A stretch of DNA of 64,000 nt from an uncultured Candidatus Melainabacteria bacterium (GTDB lineage: Bacteria > Cyanobacteriota > Vampirovibrionia > Gastranaerophilales > Gastranaerophilaceae), in contig CAKVIM010000010.1 of assembly GCA_934754775.1 (NCBI GenBank), positions 4,535 through 68,534 of the forward strand, in the 5' to 3' direction. Made by a program: the position numbers and the translations under genes. A model generated the notes under the pieces. That model did no database searches. It was not told the DNA's origin and saw only the letters and a list, made by a program, of their open reading frames with translations. Every line of letters begins with the position of its first letter. The first letter of the stretch is position 1. Shown piece by piece: positions 49,038-58,293 of this stretch.

Positions 49038-52000
49038 TTAATCTCTGAGTTTAACGCCAGTAACCTTTGAAATACCTTTTTCTTTTTGAGTTACACCAAT
49101 AGTTCTGTTTGCAGACTCAATCATAGGTTTTCTGTGGCTAACTACGATAAATTGTGTTGTTTCAGCTTGTGATTGTACGATATGTGCCAATTTTTCCACA
49201 TTAATACCGTCAAGGCTGGCATCAACTTCGTCAAACGCATAGAATGGTGCCGGCATGTATTTTTGGATAGCGAATACAAATGATAAAGCAGTCAAAGCTT
49301 TTTCACCACCGGACATACCCGCAAGACGTTGTTTCTTCTTATCTCTAGGTTGTGCCTCAATATCAAGTCCACCCTCGAACGGTTTTTCTTCATTTTCAAG
49401 AATAAGAGTACCTTCACCATCTGAAAGTCTGTGGAAAATATCCTTGAAGTTTTCGTTAAGCACGTTATAAGTTTTCAAGAAGGTTTCTTTCTTCAAATCC
49501 TCATATCCACGCATACGTTCCAAAATCTGTTCTCTTTCAGAACTCAAAGTATCTATCTGGCTCTGCAATTCTTGTTGACGAGCCAAAACTTTTTCGTAAT
49601 CTTCAAGAGCCTTCATATTAACCGCACCTAAATCATCCATACGTTTTTGCAAACGTTGAATACGTGTTGTTATTTCCTCAATTGACATTTCTACAGGCGT
49701 AAGCTCATTCGTATTAACTCCCGCATCTGCCAAAATCTTACGTGTCTCTTCGAGTTGTGGTTCCAATTCACGTCTGCGTGCTTTAAATGATTCAATCTGT
49801 TCAGCGATTTTTTCGATATCAGAAGCCTTCAAATTACGCTGAGTTTCAATATCAACCAAATCTTTATTAATATCATCCCTCTGTTTAAGAAGCTCACCTA
49901 ACTTATCCGTAATCTCTTTTATCTGAACTTCTAAAACTTCTAACTGCTCTTGAAGCCCTTTTATTTCCTCATTGAATTTAGCCTTATCAAGTTCTAAATC
50001 CTTATTAGTATTTAAAGAGCGTGCAATTGTTTCATTGTGAGTCTTAATCGTAGTCGTAAAGAAATCTATCTGTTGATGTAAACCTTCAATATCATTCTGA
50101 GCGTTAGCCATATTCTTTTCGTAACGTTTAATTTCGGCTTCTACTCCCGCAGTTTTTTCTTTCAAATCCTTCAAATCAGAATCATTCATAAGCTTTTCAA
50201 CTTCTGAAATAGAAGTTTGAACATCGGTCATTTTTTCAGAAATCAAGATGTGCTCTTCTTCCATCTTATCAAGATTTTTTTCTAAAGACACAATTTCAGG
50301 TTCTGTCGCCTTAATCAATTCCTGTTTTTCATCAATATTTTTTTGAGTATTTGCAAAATTTGCTTCCAAGCTTGTTAATTCTAATTTAGCCTTATTAAAT
50401 TCTGTAGTAGAAGCTGAATACTTACCACGAACATCTTCCATCTTAGCTTCCAAGTTTGAGCGTTTTGAAATCAAAGCCGCATACTTAGTTTCCATTTCAC
50501 GAAGTCTTGCTTTAAATGTGTCTAATTCACTATCAGAATTTTGAGAAAATTTAAGTCCCGTTTTTCTAATCGCACCACCGGTAATTGAACCCGATTTTTC
50601 GAATAAATCGCCGGAAAGAGTTACCATTCTATATTTTCCGATTAATTTATTAGCAACACTTCTGTCTTCAACAACAAGAGTTTCACCAACTGCATAATAA
50701 AACGCATTCAAATACTCGTCATCAAAGTCAATTAAATTAATCGCAAAATCAATTACACCCTTTTCCTTCGGAAGATTCAAACTCCTCGGGCATTTCACAA
50801 TCTTATTGAGCGGAACAAAAGTTGCTCTGCCGGCATTTGCAGACTTTAGAAGTTCAATACAAGTTGCGGCAACATGTTCATCATCAACAACAATATGTGA
50901 CATTCTACCGCCAACCGCAATTTCCATAGCTGTAGAATACTCTTCATCTACCTGCCCCAATTTAACAAGAGGGGCATGTACACCTTGAATATTAGCGTTT
51001 ACAACGGTATCAACGGCACGCCCAAGGTTAGCTTCTTCACTTGCTTGTTTAGACGCTTCAAGCATGTATATCTTCTTGCGTGCTGCTTGAACATCATAAT
51101 CCACATCTTCAATTTCGTTTTTAGTTTTATCCAAATCATTTAATGTATTCTTAAGGATAATTTTGAAATCGTCAAGTTCTTTACCCAACTGCTCAATCAA
51201 AAGCTCTTTAGAAGCCTTTGTTTCAGAAAAGTTTGCCTTGAAGTTTTCAAGCTCTTTTAATTTTGTCTTAGCTTCCTCAACCAATTTCTTTTTAGATGAT
51301 AAATCCGCTTCCATTGGGGCTTGTTTTTGAATAAGCTTAGTTTCTTTATCTTGTAATTCCTCAAGCTCTTTTCTTAAAGTATTTCTTTTCTCAATATGTT
51401 TCTCTGCCGTTTCATTCAAGCCGGACATATCTTCCAAAATTTTATGTAAGATAGCCTTCTGTTCTTCTATATTTTTCTCAATTCCTTTAATTTCATCCTG
51501 TTTTAAAGAAATTTTTAATTCAGAATCTTTAATTTTGCCTTGTTGAACTTCAATCCCATTTTTAGTATTTTCAATAGTTTTTAAATTATCTTGAATTTGT
51601 TTATCCGCAAAAACGATTGAAGAATTTTTTCTGGAAATAGAACCCTTGATTTCTTCAGCCTTTTGTTTAAGCTCAAGCTGATGCCCTTCACCCTTTTCCG
51701 TAATCGTTTTTGAAATCTCATCGTACTTTTCTTTTATAAGTTTTAAACGTTCTTCGAGATCTTTTGATTTAATCTCCTCTTCCTTCTTACGCTTGGTAAA
51801 CTCAAGAATATTTTCGTGTGCTTTTTCAAGATTTCGTCTTAAATCGAAGAATTTAACAGTATTAATCTGGCTTTCAAGCCCAGTCTTTTCTTCCTTTAGT
51901 TTTTGATATTTAAGAGCAACTTCTTTTTCTTCATTAAGTTGTTCAAGACGAGTATTAACTTCATTCAAAATCAATGTAGAATTAACAACACGCTTCTCAA

Positions 52001-52529
52001 CGGTTTCCAACTCGTTCGTTGCCTGTTCTATTCTTCTATCAAAATCAGCAACACCTGCTATTTCGTCAATAATTTTACGGCGTTCATTTGGAGTACAATT
52101 TGTAATACTCATAACATCGCCTTGCATCATTACGTTATAACTGTTTGGCGTAATGTTGTATTTTTCCAACCTTGCGTGAATATCAGACAAAGTCGCAATC
52201 TTGTCATCAAGATAATAAATACTCACAAACCCTTGAGAAGATTTTCTAATCCTTCTGGCTACAGAAAAATCACCATCCTCAGTTTCACCAAAAGTAACTT
52301 TTACAAAAGCTTCATTCCTTTTATTATAAGTAGAAATCAGATGAAAAAGCTTTTCAGCACGCAAAGTTCTACTCGTAGAAAGCCCAAGAGCAAAAAGAAT
52401 ACTGTCAATAATATTACTCTTACCAGAACCATTCGGCCCTGATATTGTAGTAAACCCCTTCAGCATAGGAATTTCAACTTTATTTGCAAAAGACTTAAAG
52501 TTATCAATCTCCAGCTGCTTTATAAACAT
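49038..52529 (-). CDS. smc: Chromosome segregation ATPase SMC
   Basis: This 1163-residue protein is full length. The N-terminal Walker A is SGPNGSGKSNIIDSILFALG, with the adjoining GRXXXHL-like arms. Long coiled coils (about 165-500 and 670-1000) flank the hinge (about 515-650, GVHAPLVKLGQVDEEYSTAMEIAVGGRMSHIVVDD). The signature motif LAGMSGGEKALTALSFVFA and Walker B APFYAFDEVDASLD are at the C-terminus, followed by the D-loop/H-loop VVSHRKPMIESANRTIGVT. It forms the SMC-ScpAB condensin with the products of the two genes downstream. Confidence 0.96.
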   Translation of the reverse strand: MFIKQLEIDNFKSFANKVEIPMLKGFTTISGPNGSGKSNIIDSILFALGLSTSRTLRAEKLFHLISTYNKRNEAFVKVTFGETEDGDFSVARRIRKSSQGFVSIYYLDDKIATLSDIHARLEKYNITPNSYNVMMQGDVMSITNCTPNERRKIIDEIAGVADFDRRIEQATNELETVEKRVVNSTLILNEVNTRLEQLNEEKEVALKYQKLKEEKTGLESQINTVKFFDLRRNLEKAHENILEFTKRKKEEEIKSKDLEERLKLIKEKYDEISKTITEKGEGHQLELKQKAEEIKGSISRKNSSIVFADKQIQDNLKTIENTKNGIEVQQGKIKDSELKISLKQDEIKGIEKNIEEQKAILHKILEDMSGLNETAEKHIEKRNTLRKELEELQDKETKLIQKQAPMEADLSSKKKLVEEAKTKLKELENFKANFSETKASKELLIEQLGKELDDFKIILKNTLNDLDKTKNEIEDVDYDVQAARKKIYMLEASKQASEEANLGRAVDTVVNANIQGVHAPLVKLGQVDEEYSTAMEIAVGGRMSHIVVDDEHVAATCIELLKSANAGRATFVPLNKIVKCPRSLNLPKEKGVIDFAINLIDFDDEYLNAFYYAVGETLVVEDRSVANKLIGKYRMVTLSGDLFEKSGSITGGAIRKTGLKFSQNSDSELDTFKARLREMETKYAALISKRSNLEAKMEDVRGKYSASTTEFNKAKLELTSLEANFANTQKNIDEKQELIKATEPEIVSLEKNLDKMEEEHILISEKMTDVQTSISEVEKLMNDSDLKDLKEKTAGVEAEIKRYEKNMANAQNDIEGLHQQIDFFTTTIKTHNETIARSLNTNKDLELDKAKFNEEIKGLQEQLEVLEVQIKEITDKLGELLKQRDDINKDLVDIETQRNLKASDIEKIAEQIESFKARRRELEPQLEETRKILADAGVNTNELTPVEMSIEEITTRIQRLQKRMDDLGAVNMKALEDYEKVLARQQELQSQIDTLSSEREQILERMRGYEDLKKETFLKTYNVLNENFKDIFHRLSDGEGTLILENEEKPFEGGLDIEAQPRDKKKQRLAGMSGGEKALTALSFVFAIQKYMPAPFYAFDEVDASLDGINVEKLAHIVQSQAETTQFIVVSHRKPMIESANRTIGVTQKEKGISKVTGVKLRD

Positions 52530-52593
52530 AAAATCCCCTTCTCAAGACTCCCCTCACCCTTAAAATTACACTAAAAGTCGGACTGTGTCAACT

Positions 52594-52621
52594 AAAAAAG
52601 GACTCTTTCGAGTCCTTTTTT
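52594..52621 (-). terminator. Terminator of the TpsB-like gene
   Basis: AAAAAAGGACTC and GAGTCCTTTTTT form a 12-base stem with a 4-base loop, 8 bases past the stop. A T tract follows on the minus strand. Confidence 0.88.
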
Positions 52622-52628
52622 ATTGTTA

Positions 52629-54401
52629 TTATAATTTTTCCGGATTTCTCAGCGGAATCAATCTGTCTAAGTCTGAGTTCAAGCTGAAGTAGAATCTTGC
52701 GGTGCTTTCACTATACGAACGAGTAAGTGGGAAGCCGATACCGATTTGTGCTGTCAGCCAATCAGTGAAGTTGATGTATGTACCGACACCTACTGAATGC
52801 AAGAAGTTTTGCGGATAATTGTAGATGTGACCGTTTTCTCTCAACCAGCCCCAATCATAGAATACAGCCAGTTTCAAACGTTCATCAACTTTCGGAAGTA
52901 TTCTGTCTAAGAATGGAACAGGGAATCTATATTCAACAGTACCTGTAACACCATAGTCACCGATTAATTCAGCCGGTTGGTAACCTCTTAATGAGTAAGG
53001 ACCACCCATTTGCATTTGTTCTGCTGCGAACAATTTGTTTGGTGAGTACTGACCGTTAACTCTTACGATACCCATGCTACGTCCGAACAATCTTTGAACA
53101 CGAGTAGCGCCTGCTGTCAACTTGAAGAATGTTGTATCTTGTTGAGCACCGTGACCGTCACCGCCCATACCGAAGTCAACACCTAAGTTGCCTAACCAAC
53201 GACCGTAATTGTCATCAGTCATACCGTACAATCCTGAACGCCATACGTTCAAGTTGTAATTTGACAATCTAGCAGGATTATTTGTATTGTTAAATGCAGA
53301 TGTATTAGCATTTACGTAATCGTAACCTGTATATAAAACTAAATCAGTCTTAGCTGTTTGAATCAATGGTTGAGTTAATTTAAAGAAGTAACTTTGTGCA
53401 TTACCTTTAACATCTATTCCTTTGTAAGGGCCGCCCAATCTTACGTGTGAATCAGAAAAGTCAAATGACAATCTTGTGCCATATGAAGATACCGGAAGTG
53501 AATATCCAGCCATCCAACCGGTAGCACCTGATGATAAGATTGTACCACCGTAGATTTTATCGCCCAAACCTGTCAAGTTATCCATACCTACAAGGAATGA
53601 AACTCTTTGAGCACCTGTATAAGAACGACCGTAATCGTCATATGAGAAGTTCAAGTTAACAGGGAATCTGTCTCTAACATTCAATGTAATTGCAGTGTCT
53701 TCATCGCCTGTTTGTTGTCTTTCAACTTCAGTTTGAACTTGAACATAATCTTCTTTATTGATTTCCTTCATTGCTCTTTGAAGGTTTTTAGCGTTAAATA
53801 CATCTCCTTCACGAAGACCGGCTTTACCCATAATGATATGTCTTAAGTACCATTCACGAGTCCATTTTTCGCCTTCGATATTGAGTTCGCCAACTTTACT
53901 TTCAATAATCTTGATAGTTGCAACACCATCCACAATTCTTTGAGGTGGAACAGTTGCATATGAAGTCAAATAACCTTTTGCACGATAATAGTTTGTAACT
54001 TTTTGACAAACTTCCAACAATTCATCAAAGTAAACATCTTCACCCAAAACTTCCAAACCCAGTTTTTCCAACTCATCGGAAGATATTTTGGTATTGCCTT
54101 CAAAATTTATCTTTTGCAACAAGAAGTGAGGATTGTATATCATACCCTCTCTTGCTTGGTTTTCTTCAATTGAAGCATCATAAATCTGTTCATCTTTTGT
54201 TACGTCATCAAAAGACTGAATATAGCTCTTATCTATTTTGAAATGGTTAGAGTTCAGTTCTTCTAAGGTATTATACATACCGCCGGAACCTTGTCTTTCC
54301 AATTCAGCTTGAAATCTTGGAGATAAGGCAGGATCTGCGAACGCTTGATTTACTGCAAGCAAGCATAATGCAGTGAGCAAATAGCTTATTTGTTTCTTCA
54401 T
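52629..54401 (-). CDS. Outer-membrane transporter of the TpsB/ShlB (Omp85) family
   Basis: The predicted protein is 590 residues from ATG 54401, chosen because it starts the signal peptide MKKQISYLLTALCLLAVNQAFA. Two upstream in-frame ATGs add a non-signal extension. It has two POTRA-like domains (about 95-250, LQKINFEGNTKISSDELEKLGLEVLGE and IVDGVATIKIIESKVGELNIEGEKW) and a ShlB/FhaC-type barrel (about 255-590) with the conserved VRxxDG-like loop GGPYSLRGYQPAELIGDYGVTGTVEYRFPV. It would export one large exoprotein across the outer membrane. No TpsA partner is next to it. The end strand has aromatic residues (FYFSLNSDLDRL). It lies just upstream of smc on the same strand. Confidence 0.87.
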   Translation of the reverse strand: MKKQISYLLTALCLLAVNQAFADPALSPRFQAELERQGSGGMYNTLEELNSNHFKIDKSYIQSFDDVTKDEQIYDASIEENQAREGMIYNPHFLLQKINFEGNTKISSDELEKLGLEVLGEDVYFDELLEVCQKVTNYYRAKGYLTSYATVPPQRIVDGVATIKIIESKVGELNIEGEKWTREWYLRHIIMGKAGLREGDVFNAKNLQRAMKEINKEDYVQVQTEVERQQTGDEDTAITLNVRDRFPVNLNFSYDDYGRSYTGAQRVSFLVGMDNLTGLGDKIYGGTILSSGATGWMAGYSLPVSSYGTRLSFDFSDSHVRLGGPYKGIDVKGNAQSYFFKLTQPLIQTAKTDLVLYTGYDYVNANTSAFNNTNNPARLSNYNLNVWRSGLYGMTDDNYGRWLGNLGVDFGMGGDGHGAQQDTTFFKLTAGATRVQRLFGRSMGIVRVNGQYSPNKLFAAEQMQMGGPYSLRGYQPAELIGDYGVTGTVEYRFPVPFLDRILPKVDERLKLAVFYDWGWLRENGHIYNYPQNFLHSVGVGTYINFTDWLTAQIGIGFPLTRSYSESTARFYFSLNSDLDRLIPLRNPEKL

Positions 54402-54626
54402 AATTTCCGTATTCCTAATTTTCATTATTGGGTTATAACTTTGTACTTCTTCTAACATTATATTTAAACTAAAAACTCAAAACAAATTAAATTGCTAGAA
54501 TGTTACAAAATATTAACTTTATAATTTTAACTCATTTATTAAAATTTGTAAAGATGTTTTCCGTGGATTGTTACTTTCTGAAAAATTAGTGGAATATAAA
54601 AATTAGCACGGATAAGGAGTTTAATT

Positions 54627-54929
54627 TTGGTAGCCGCAATAGGAGCAATAAGTTCATACAGTGACCCTGAATATCTTCGGATATTACAAGAATTAATGCA
54701 GCTTGGAATAACACCGAGCTACAACAAGTCTACTGACAAATCAAAGCTTCAGCAGGCAAAACTTGAGCTAACACATAAAATTCAGCAGAAGCAGGCCGAA
54801 GAACAAAAACAAAACCTGCAAGTACAACCGCTTGAAGCCCCGCAAAACGCTGAACGAGCAAAAATGGAAGAGTCAAAACTCGGAGCTATGACGGTTGCAG
54901 AACTGAACAAGATTTATTTTGGGCTATAA
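54627..54929 (+). CDS. Small hypothetical protein, 100 residues
   Basis: TTG at 54627, seven bases after AAGGAG, is the likely start. The protein begins MVAAIGAISSYSDPEYLRIL and continues with QELMQLGITPSYNKSTDKSK, then a Gln/Lys/Glu-rich helix of about 40 residues, ending GAMTVAELNKIYFGL. It looks like a coiled-coil protein of unknown role. It overlaps the convergent GT2 gene by 44 bases. Confidence 0.5.
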   Translation: MVAAIGAISSYSDPEYLRILQELMQLGITPSYNKSTDKSKLQQAKLELTHKIQQKQAEEQKQNLQVQPLEAPQNAERAKMEESKLGAMTVAELNKIYFGL

Positions 54930-55842
54930 TATCGTTCACGATTTTTTCAACTAGCCTCAAATCATTATCCTTCGTATGTGCAAAAACCTCTTGCACCAAA
55001 TAATTCGTGGGAAGCAGCTCTTCTCCGTTGCGATATTTCATAAAAATTGTTATTTTTTCACCAATTTTAATTACACAAACTTGCCCCCTATACGTAATCG
55101 AATACCCATCCTGTCGTGAAGGCGATTTAATAGAATTTGTAGCCACATTGAAAATTTTCTTTGAATTTTTAATATCACCACCTACTGTTGATGAATATTC
55201 CGGAGAAGCACTGGATGAAGAGTGAATATGATTCACATAAAGTCCCCCAACGGAGTAATTTTGTTTGCCGTTTTCTTGGTTCTTTTTCAACAAGTAATTA
55301 TCTCCATAAATAATTTTCAGCTCTTTCGGAATCTTATAATAATTTTCTTTTTTCCCAAATATTGCAATACCCCAATCACTTGTCGACAATATCTTATTTT
55401 GAGGGATGAAAGACAATTTTCTTTCAGACTTTGGAACTTCTAGTTCTTCATACTCATTGCGTTTAAATTGATTAATATAAGCCGTTGACATACCAACAAG
55501 TCCTGTATCAGGGGCATTAAAGATTTCAGAGGAAATAATTTTTTTACAGAAATTTTTACACACAAGTATATCATCGTTCAAAAGAGCAAAATTTTCTGTT
55601 TTAATCTCGTCAACGCCAAGATTCCAAGACTGATTTACAAAAAGATTTTTTTGAGGAGTAATAACTCGAACTTTCTTGCGTCTAAAATGCAGCGATTCTT
55701 CCGGCTTATTATTGATAACAAGAATTTCCGCCACAGAACTATCCTCTGACAAAATTTTTATCAAAGAATTTAAAACTTTCAGCTTTTTCTGAACCGTAGG
55801 AATAATAACAGATAACATAAAATTAATATAACAAAATTTCAT
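54886..55842 (-). CDS. Glycosyltransferase family 2-like protein, paralogue
   Basis: The predicted protein is 318 residues, or 310 if it starts at ATG 55818, which places MLSVIIPT first. Neither start has a clear ribosome site. GT-A features are SVIIPTVQKK, EILVINN, RVITPQKNLFVNQSWNLGVDEIKTENFALLNDDI with the acidic pair, and an unconserved C-terminus (about 180-318) that could dictate the acceptor. The gene is a paralogue of 1532-2323. It sits alone between an unknown gene and the hydrogenase-like operon. Confidence 0.78.
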   Translation of the reverse strand: MKFCYINFMLSVIIPTVQKKLKVLNSLIKILSEDSSVAEILVINNKPEESLHFRRKKVRVITPQKNLFVNQSWNLGVDEIKTENFALLNDDILVCKNFCKKIISSEIFNAPDTGLVGMSTAYINQFKRNEYEELEVPKSERKLSFIPQNKILSTSDWGIAIFGKKENYYKIPKELKIIYGDNYLLKKNQENGKQNYSVGGLYVNHIHSSSSASPEYSSTVGGDIKNSKKIFNVATNSIKSPSRQDGYSITYRGQVCVIKIGEKITIFMKYRNGEELLPTNYLVQEVFAHTKDNDLRLVEKIVNDIIAQNKSCSVLQPS

Positions 55843-55860
55843 CTGGGATACAAGTGTATA

Positions 55861-55897
55861 GAAAAAGGTCGACGCTTAAAAAGCGTCGACCTTTTTC
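55861..55897 (-). terminator. Terminator of the Hyf-like operon
   Basis: A perfect 17-base stem (GAAAAAGGTCGACGCTT and its complement) with a 3-base loop ends 14 bases past the last gene. It has a T tract in both directions. Confidence 0.9.
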
Positions 55898-55910
55898 AAA
55901 CATCATAATC

Positions 55911-56648
55911 CTATTTTTTATATGAGATAAAATCCAAGATTCCATTAATAAATGTAAGCGGATGAATAGGGCATCCCGGAATATACAAATCAATCGGATA
56001 TTTTTCCAAAAATTCTCTGTTCAGTTTAGAAGAGTTTTGGAATACACCACCTGAAATTGCACAAGCACCGGCCAAAATAACGATTTTAGGGTCTGGAGTT
56101 GATTTGTAGCAATCTTCTAATGCATAAGCCATATTTTCTGAAATTGGGCCGGTTACAACCAAACCATCTGCGTGACGAGGTGATGCGACAAAATCAATAC
56201 CAAATCTACCCATATCAAAGTTACAGTTTGAGCAAGCATTCAATTCCATCTCGCAGCCATTACAACCTGCAGCTGATACTTGTCTTAGCTTCAAAGATTT
56301 ACCAAAAACTTTTTTGATTTCTTTTCTTACTTCGACAGCAGTTTTTTCAAACTCCTCAGGTGTCATATTTTCAGTGATTATTAATTTATTTCTGTCTGTA
56401 GAAGCCAATTTGTAATAATTACTGAACTTCACAGCTTCACATTCGCATTGTCCGCAAAGTGTGCATTTACCCATATCAATTGACAACGGGTTAGCCTTAA
56501 GAGCCCCGGTAGGACAAATTGATTCATCTACACCTGAACCACTCTTTAAGATAGGGAACCCTCTGAATTGGCTACGCATTGGTGCGTTTGGAATATCAGG
56601 GATATATTGTTTTCCTTGAAAATATTTTAATTTTAGTGTGTCTAGCAT
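55911..56648 (-). CDS. HyfI/NuoB-like small subunit fused to a ferredoxin domain
   Basis: This 245-residue protein has two parts. The N-terminal part (about 40-75) has C45 plus C62, C65, C68 (CPTGAL and KCTLCGQC), enough for one [4Fe-4S] cluster, so it is a half-sized version of the HycF/HyfH ferredoxin. The C-terminal part (115-245) is NuoB/HyfI: AAGCNGCEMELNACSNCNFDMGRFGIDFVASPRHADGLVVTGP, with cluster ligands C129, C132, C196 (GAC) and C226 (PGCP). In E. coli these are separate genes. It transfers electrons from a ferredoxin-like donor to the large subunit. It is last in the operon, separated from the large subunit gene by an inverted repeat (56672-56809). Confidence 0.8.
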   Translation of the reverse strand: MLDTLKLKYFQGKQYIPDIPNAPMRSQFRGFPILKSGSGVDESICPTGALKANPLSIDMGKCTLCGQCECEAVKFSNYYKLASTDRNKLIITENMTPEEFEKTAVEVRKEIKKVFGKSLKLRQVSAAGCNGCEMELNACSNCNFDMGRFGIDFVASPRHADGLVVTGPISENMAYALEDCYKSTPDPKIVILAGACAISGGVFQNSSKLNREFLEKYPIDLYIPGCPIHPLTFINGILDFISYKK

Positions 56649-56671
56649 TTTTTGTTCCTTTTTATATTTTT

Positions 56672-56809
56672 AAGGGAATAGGGGAATAAGGTAATGAGGG
56701 AATAAGTTGTTTTAATATTCTTAAATAAATACTTGTTTCACTGAAGTAATTTTGAGCATTAGCGAATATAATCTCTTATTCCCTTATTACCCTATTACCT
56801 CATTCCCTT
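56672..56809. repeat. 35-base imperfect inverted repeat inside the Hyf-like operon
   Basis: Arm 56672-56706 (AAGGGAATAGGGGAATAAGG start) and arm 56775-56809 are reverse complements at 30 of 35 positions. They leave a 68-base centre and fill the gap between the large and small subunit genes. Each arm itself repeats the word GGGAATA. It may be a MITE-like insertion or an RNA structure that sets the gene ratio. Confidence 0.7.
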
Positions 56810-56817
56810 TTTATTTC

Positions 56818-58281
56818 CTACAAATCATTTCCACAATAAGATAAGTTGAAGCTCTTATTACACAATGGGAAGTCTGAAACGCCATTATTTCTTACTGCCA
56901 TTGCGAGCATATACCAGTTATTAAATGAAGGATCTTTCATTTTATATCTCAAAAGTTCTCCATTTGCACCGGTAACTGCGATATGAACAATCTCACCTCT
57001 CCAACCTTCTGTCATTGAAACAACAAAAGAGTTTGGTGTCAACTTAGTATTTGGTGTAACCTTAAGCGGTTCAGCTTTATATTCCTTAAGTTTTGCAAGT
57101 AATTTTTTAACAATCTGCATAGATTGTTTAACTTCCTTGTATCTCAACTTAAATCTTGAATGGACATCCCCTGTAGCCTTGAAAGGTTTAACAACGTCAA
57201 GAGATGTGTACCACTTATCATTAAAGTCAAATCTTGTATCAATATCCACGCCTGAAGAACGAGCAGCCATACCAACTGCACCTAGAGCCTTTGCGGTTTC
57301 TTTGCTTACAACACCGGTTCTTTCCATTCTGGAAATACAAGATGGTGTTCTTAGCATAATCTTAGTTGTTCTATCAACAGTTTTAGCGACCTTATCAAGC
57401 ATTTCAACAATCTTATCTGACATCTTTTCATCAATATCAAAGTTTACACCGCCGACATTAATCAAACCTCTGCCAAAACGGCTTCCTGAGATTTCTAACA
57501 TTGTATTGATAACCAAAGTTCTTGTAATACCAAATATTGACGCACCCATCAAGTATGCCATATCTCCGCCAATAGCACCCATATCACCTATGTGAATAGC
57601 CATTCTTTCCATTTCTAAAGCGATACGACGAATGATTTGAGCCTTATTAGAAACAGTTGAGTCTGACAAAGCTTCCATTGCTTGAGAGTATGTCATATTA
57701 TAACCGATTACTGAATCACCACAAACAGATTCAGCCAATCTGTTATTATATCCTTTACCCTTCAAGAACAATTCTTCCACGCCTCTGTGTTGGTATCCGA
57801 GCATAATTTCTAAGTCGTAAACCTTCTCACCCTGGCACATAAATCTAAAATGCCCCGGTTCAATAACCCCTGCGTGAATAGGTCCAACCGCAACCTGGTG
57901 GATATCTTCACCTTCCATTTCAAAGAACGGATACTTGTCTTGATTTACACGAACCGGCTTTAACCAAGGGTGATGCAACGGTTCAATTCCGAATTCTTCA
58001 TAAAATTCTCTTTCAAAAATATGAAAAGCAGGAATTGTTTGTGTAAATGATTCGTAAGACTTCATTTCAGGAGTGAACAAAGTTGATGTCACATAAAGTT
58101 TACCAACCTTATCGTCAGCCATAACAACATACAATCTTACATTTGCGAATTCTTGTTTTCCAAAGAACCCTACAACTCTCATTTTCATCTTCTCGACATC
58201 AGACTTGATTTCGTCTATAGAAATGGTCGGAATATCCAATGCGTAAATTTTCTTATTATTTTCAGTTATTATCCAATTCAT
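56818..58281 (-). CDS. HyfG-like large subunit (NuoCD type) with altered NiFe ligands
   Basis: This 487-residue protein has an N-terminal NuoC-like domain (about 1-120) and a C-terminal NuoD/HycE-like domain. VGPIHAGVIEPGHFRFMCQGEKVYDLEIMLGYQHRGVEELF is the standard group 4 block. At the first NiFe-ligand site, where hydrogenase III/IV has CGIC, the protein reads C187-G-D-S190. At the C-terminal site, where the family has DPCxxC, it reads SYC483-G-N-D486 and ends one residue later. So only the first cysteine of each pair is kept, and there is no C-terminal extension for maturation cleavage. This matches the idea of an Ehr (hydrogenase-related) subunit more than a hydrogenase. No maturation genes are near. 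Confidence 0.82.
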   Translation of the reverse strand: MNWIITENNKKIYALDIPTISIDEIKSDVEKMKMRVVGFFGKQEFANVRLYVVMADDKVGKLYVTSTLFTPEMKSYESFTQTIPAFHIFEREFYEEFGIEPLHHPWLKPVRVNQDKYPFFEMEGEDIHQVAVGPIHAGVIEPGHFRFMCQGEKVYDLEIMLGYQHRGVEELFLKGKGYNNRLAESVCGDSVIGYNMTYSQAMEALSDSTVSNKAQIIRRIALEMERMAIHIGDMGAIGGDMAYLMGASIFGITRTLVINTMLEISGSRFGRGLINVGGVNFDIDEKMSDKIVEMLDKVAKTVDRTTKIMLRTPSCISRMERTGVVSKETAKALGAVGMAARSSGVDIDTRFDFNDKWYTSLDVVKPFKATGDVHSRFKLRYKEVKQSMQIVKKLLAKLKEYKAEPLKVTPNTKLTPNSFVVSMTEGWRGEIVHIAVTGANGELLRYKMKDPSFNNWYMLAMAVRNNGVSDFPLCNKSFNLSYCGNDL

Positions 58282-58293
58282 AATTATTCCTTC

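Noticed and set aside
51903..52442. 179-codon ORF antisense to smc
   Set aside because: Smc motifs are unmistakable on the other strand, and the antisense product is a low-complexity mixture.
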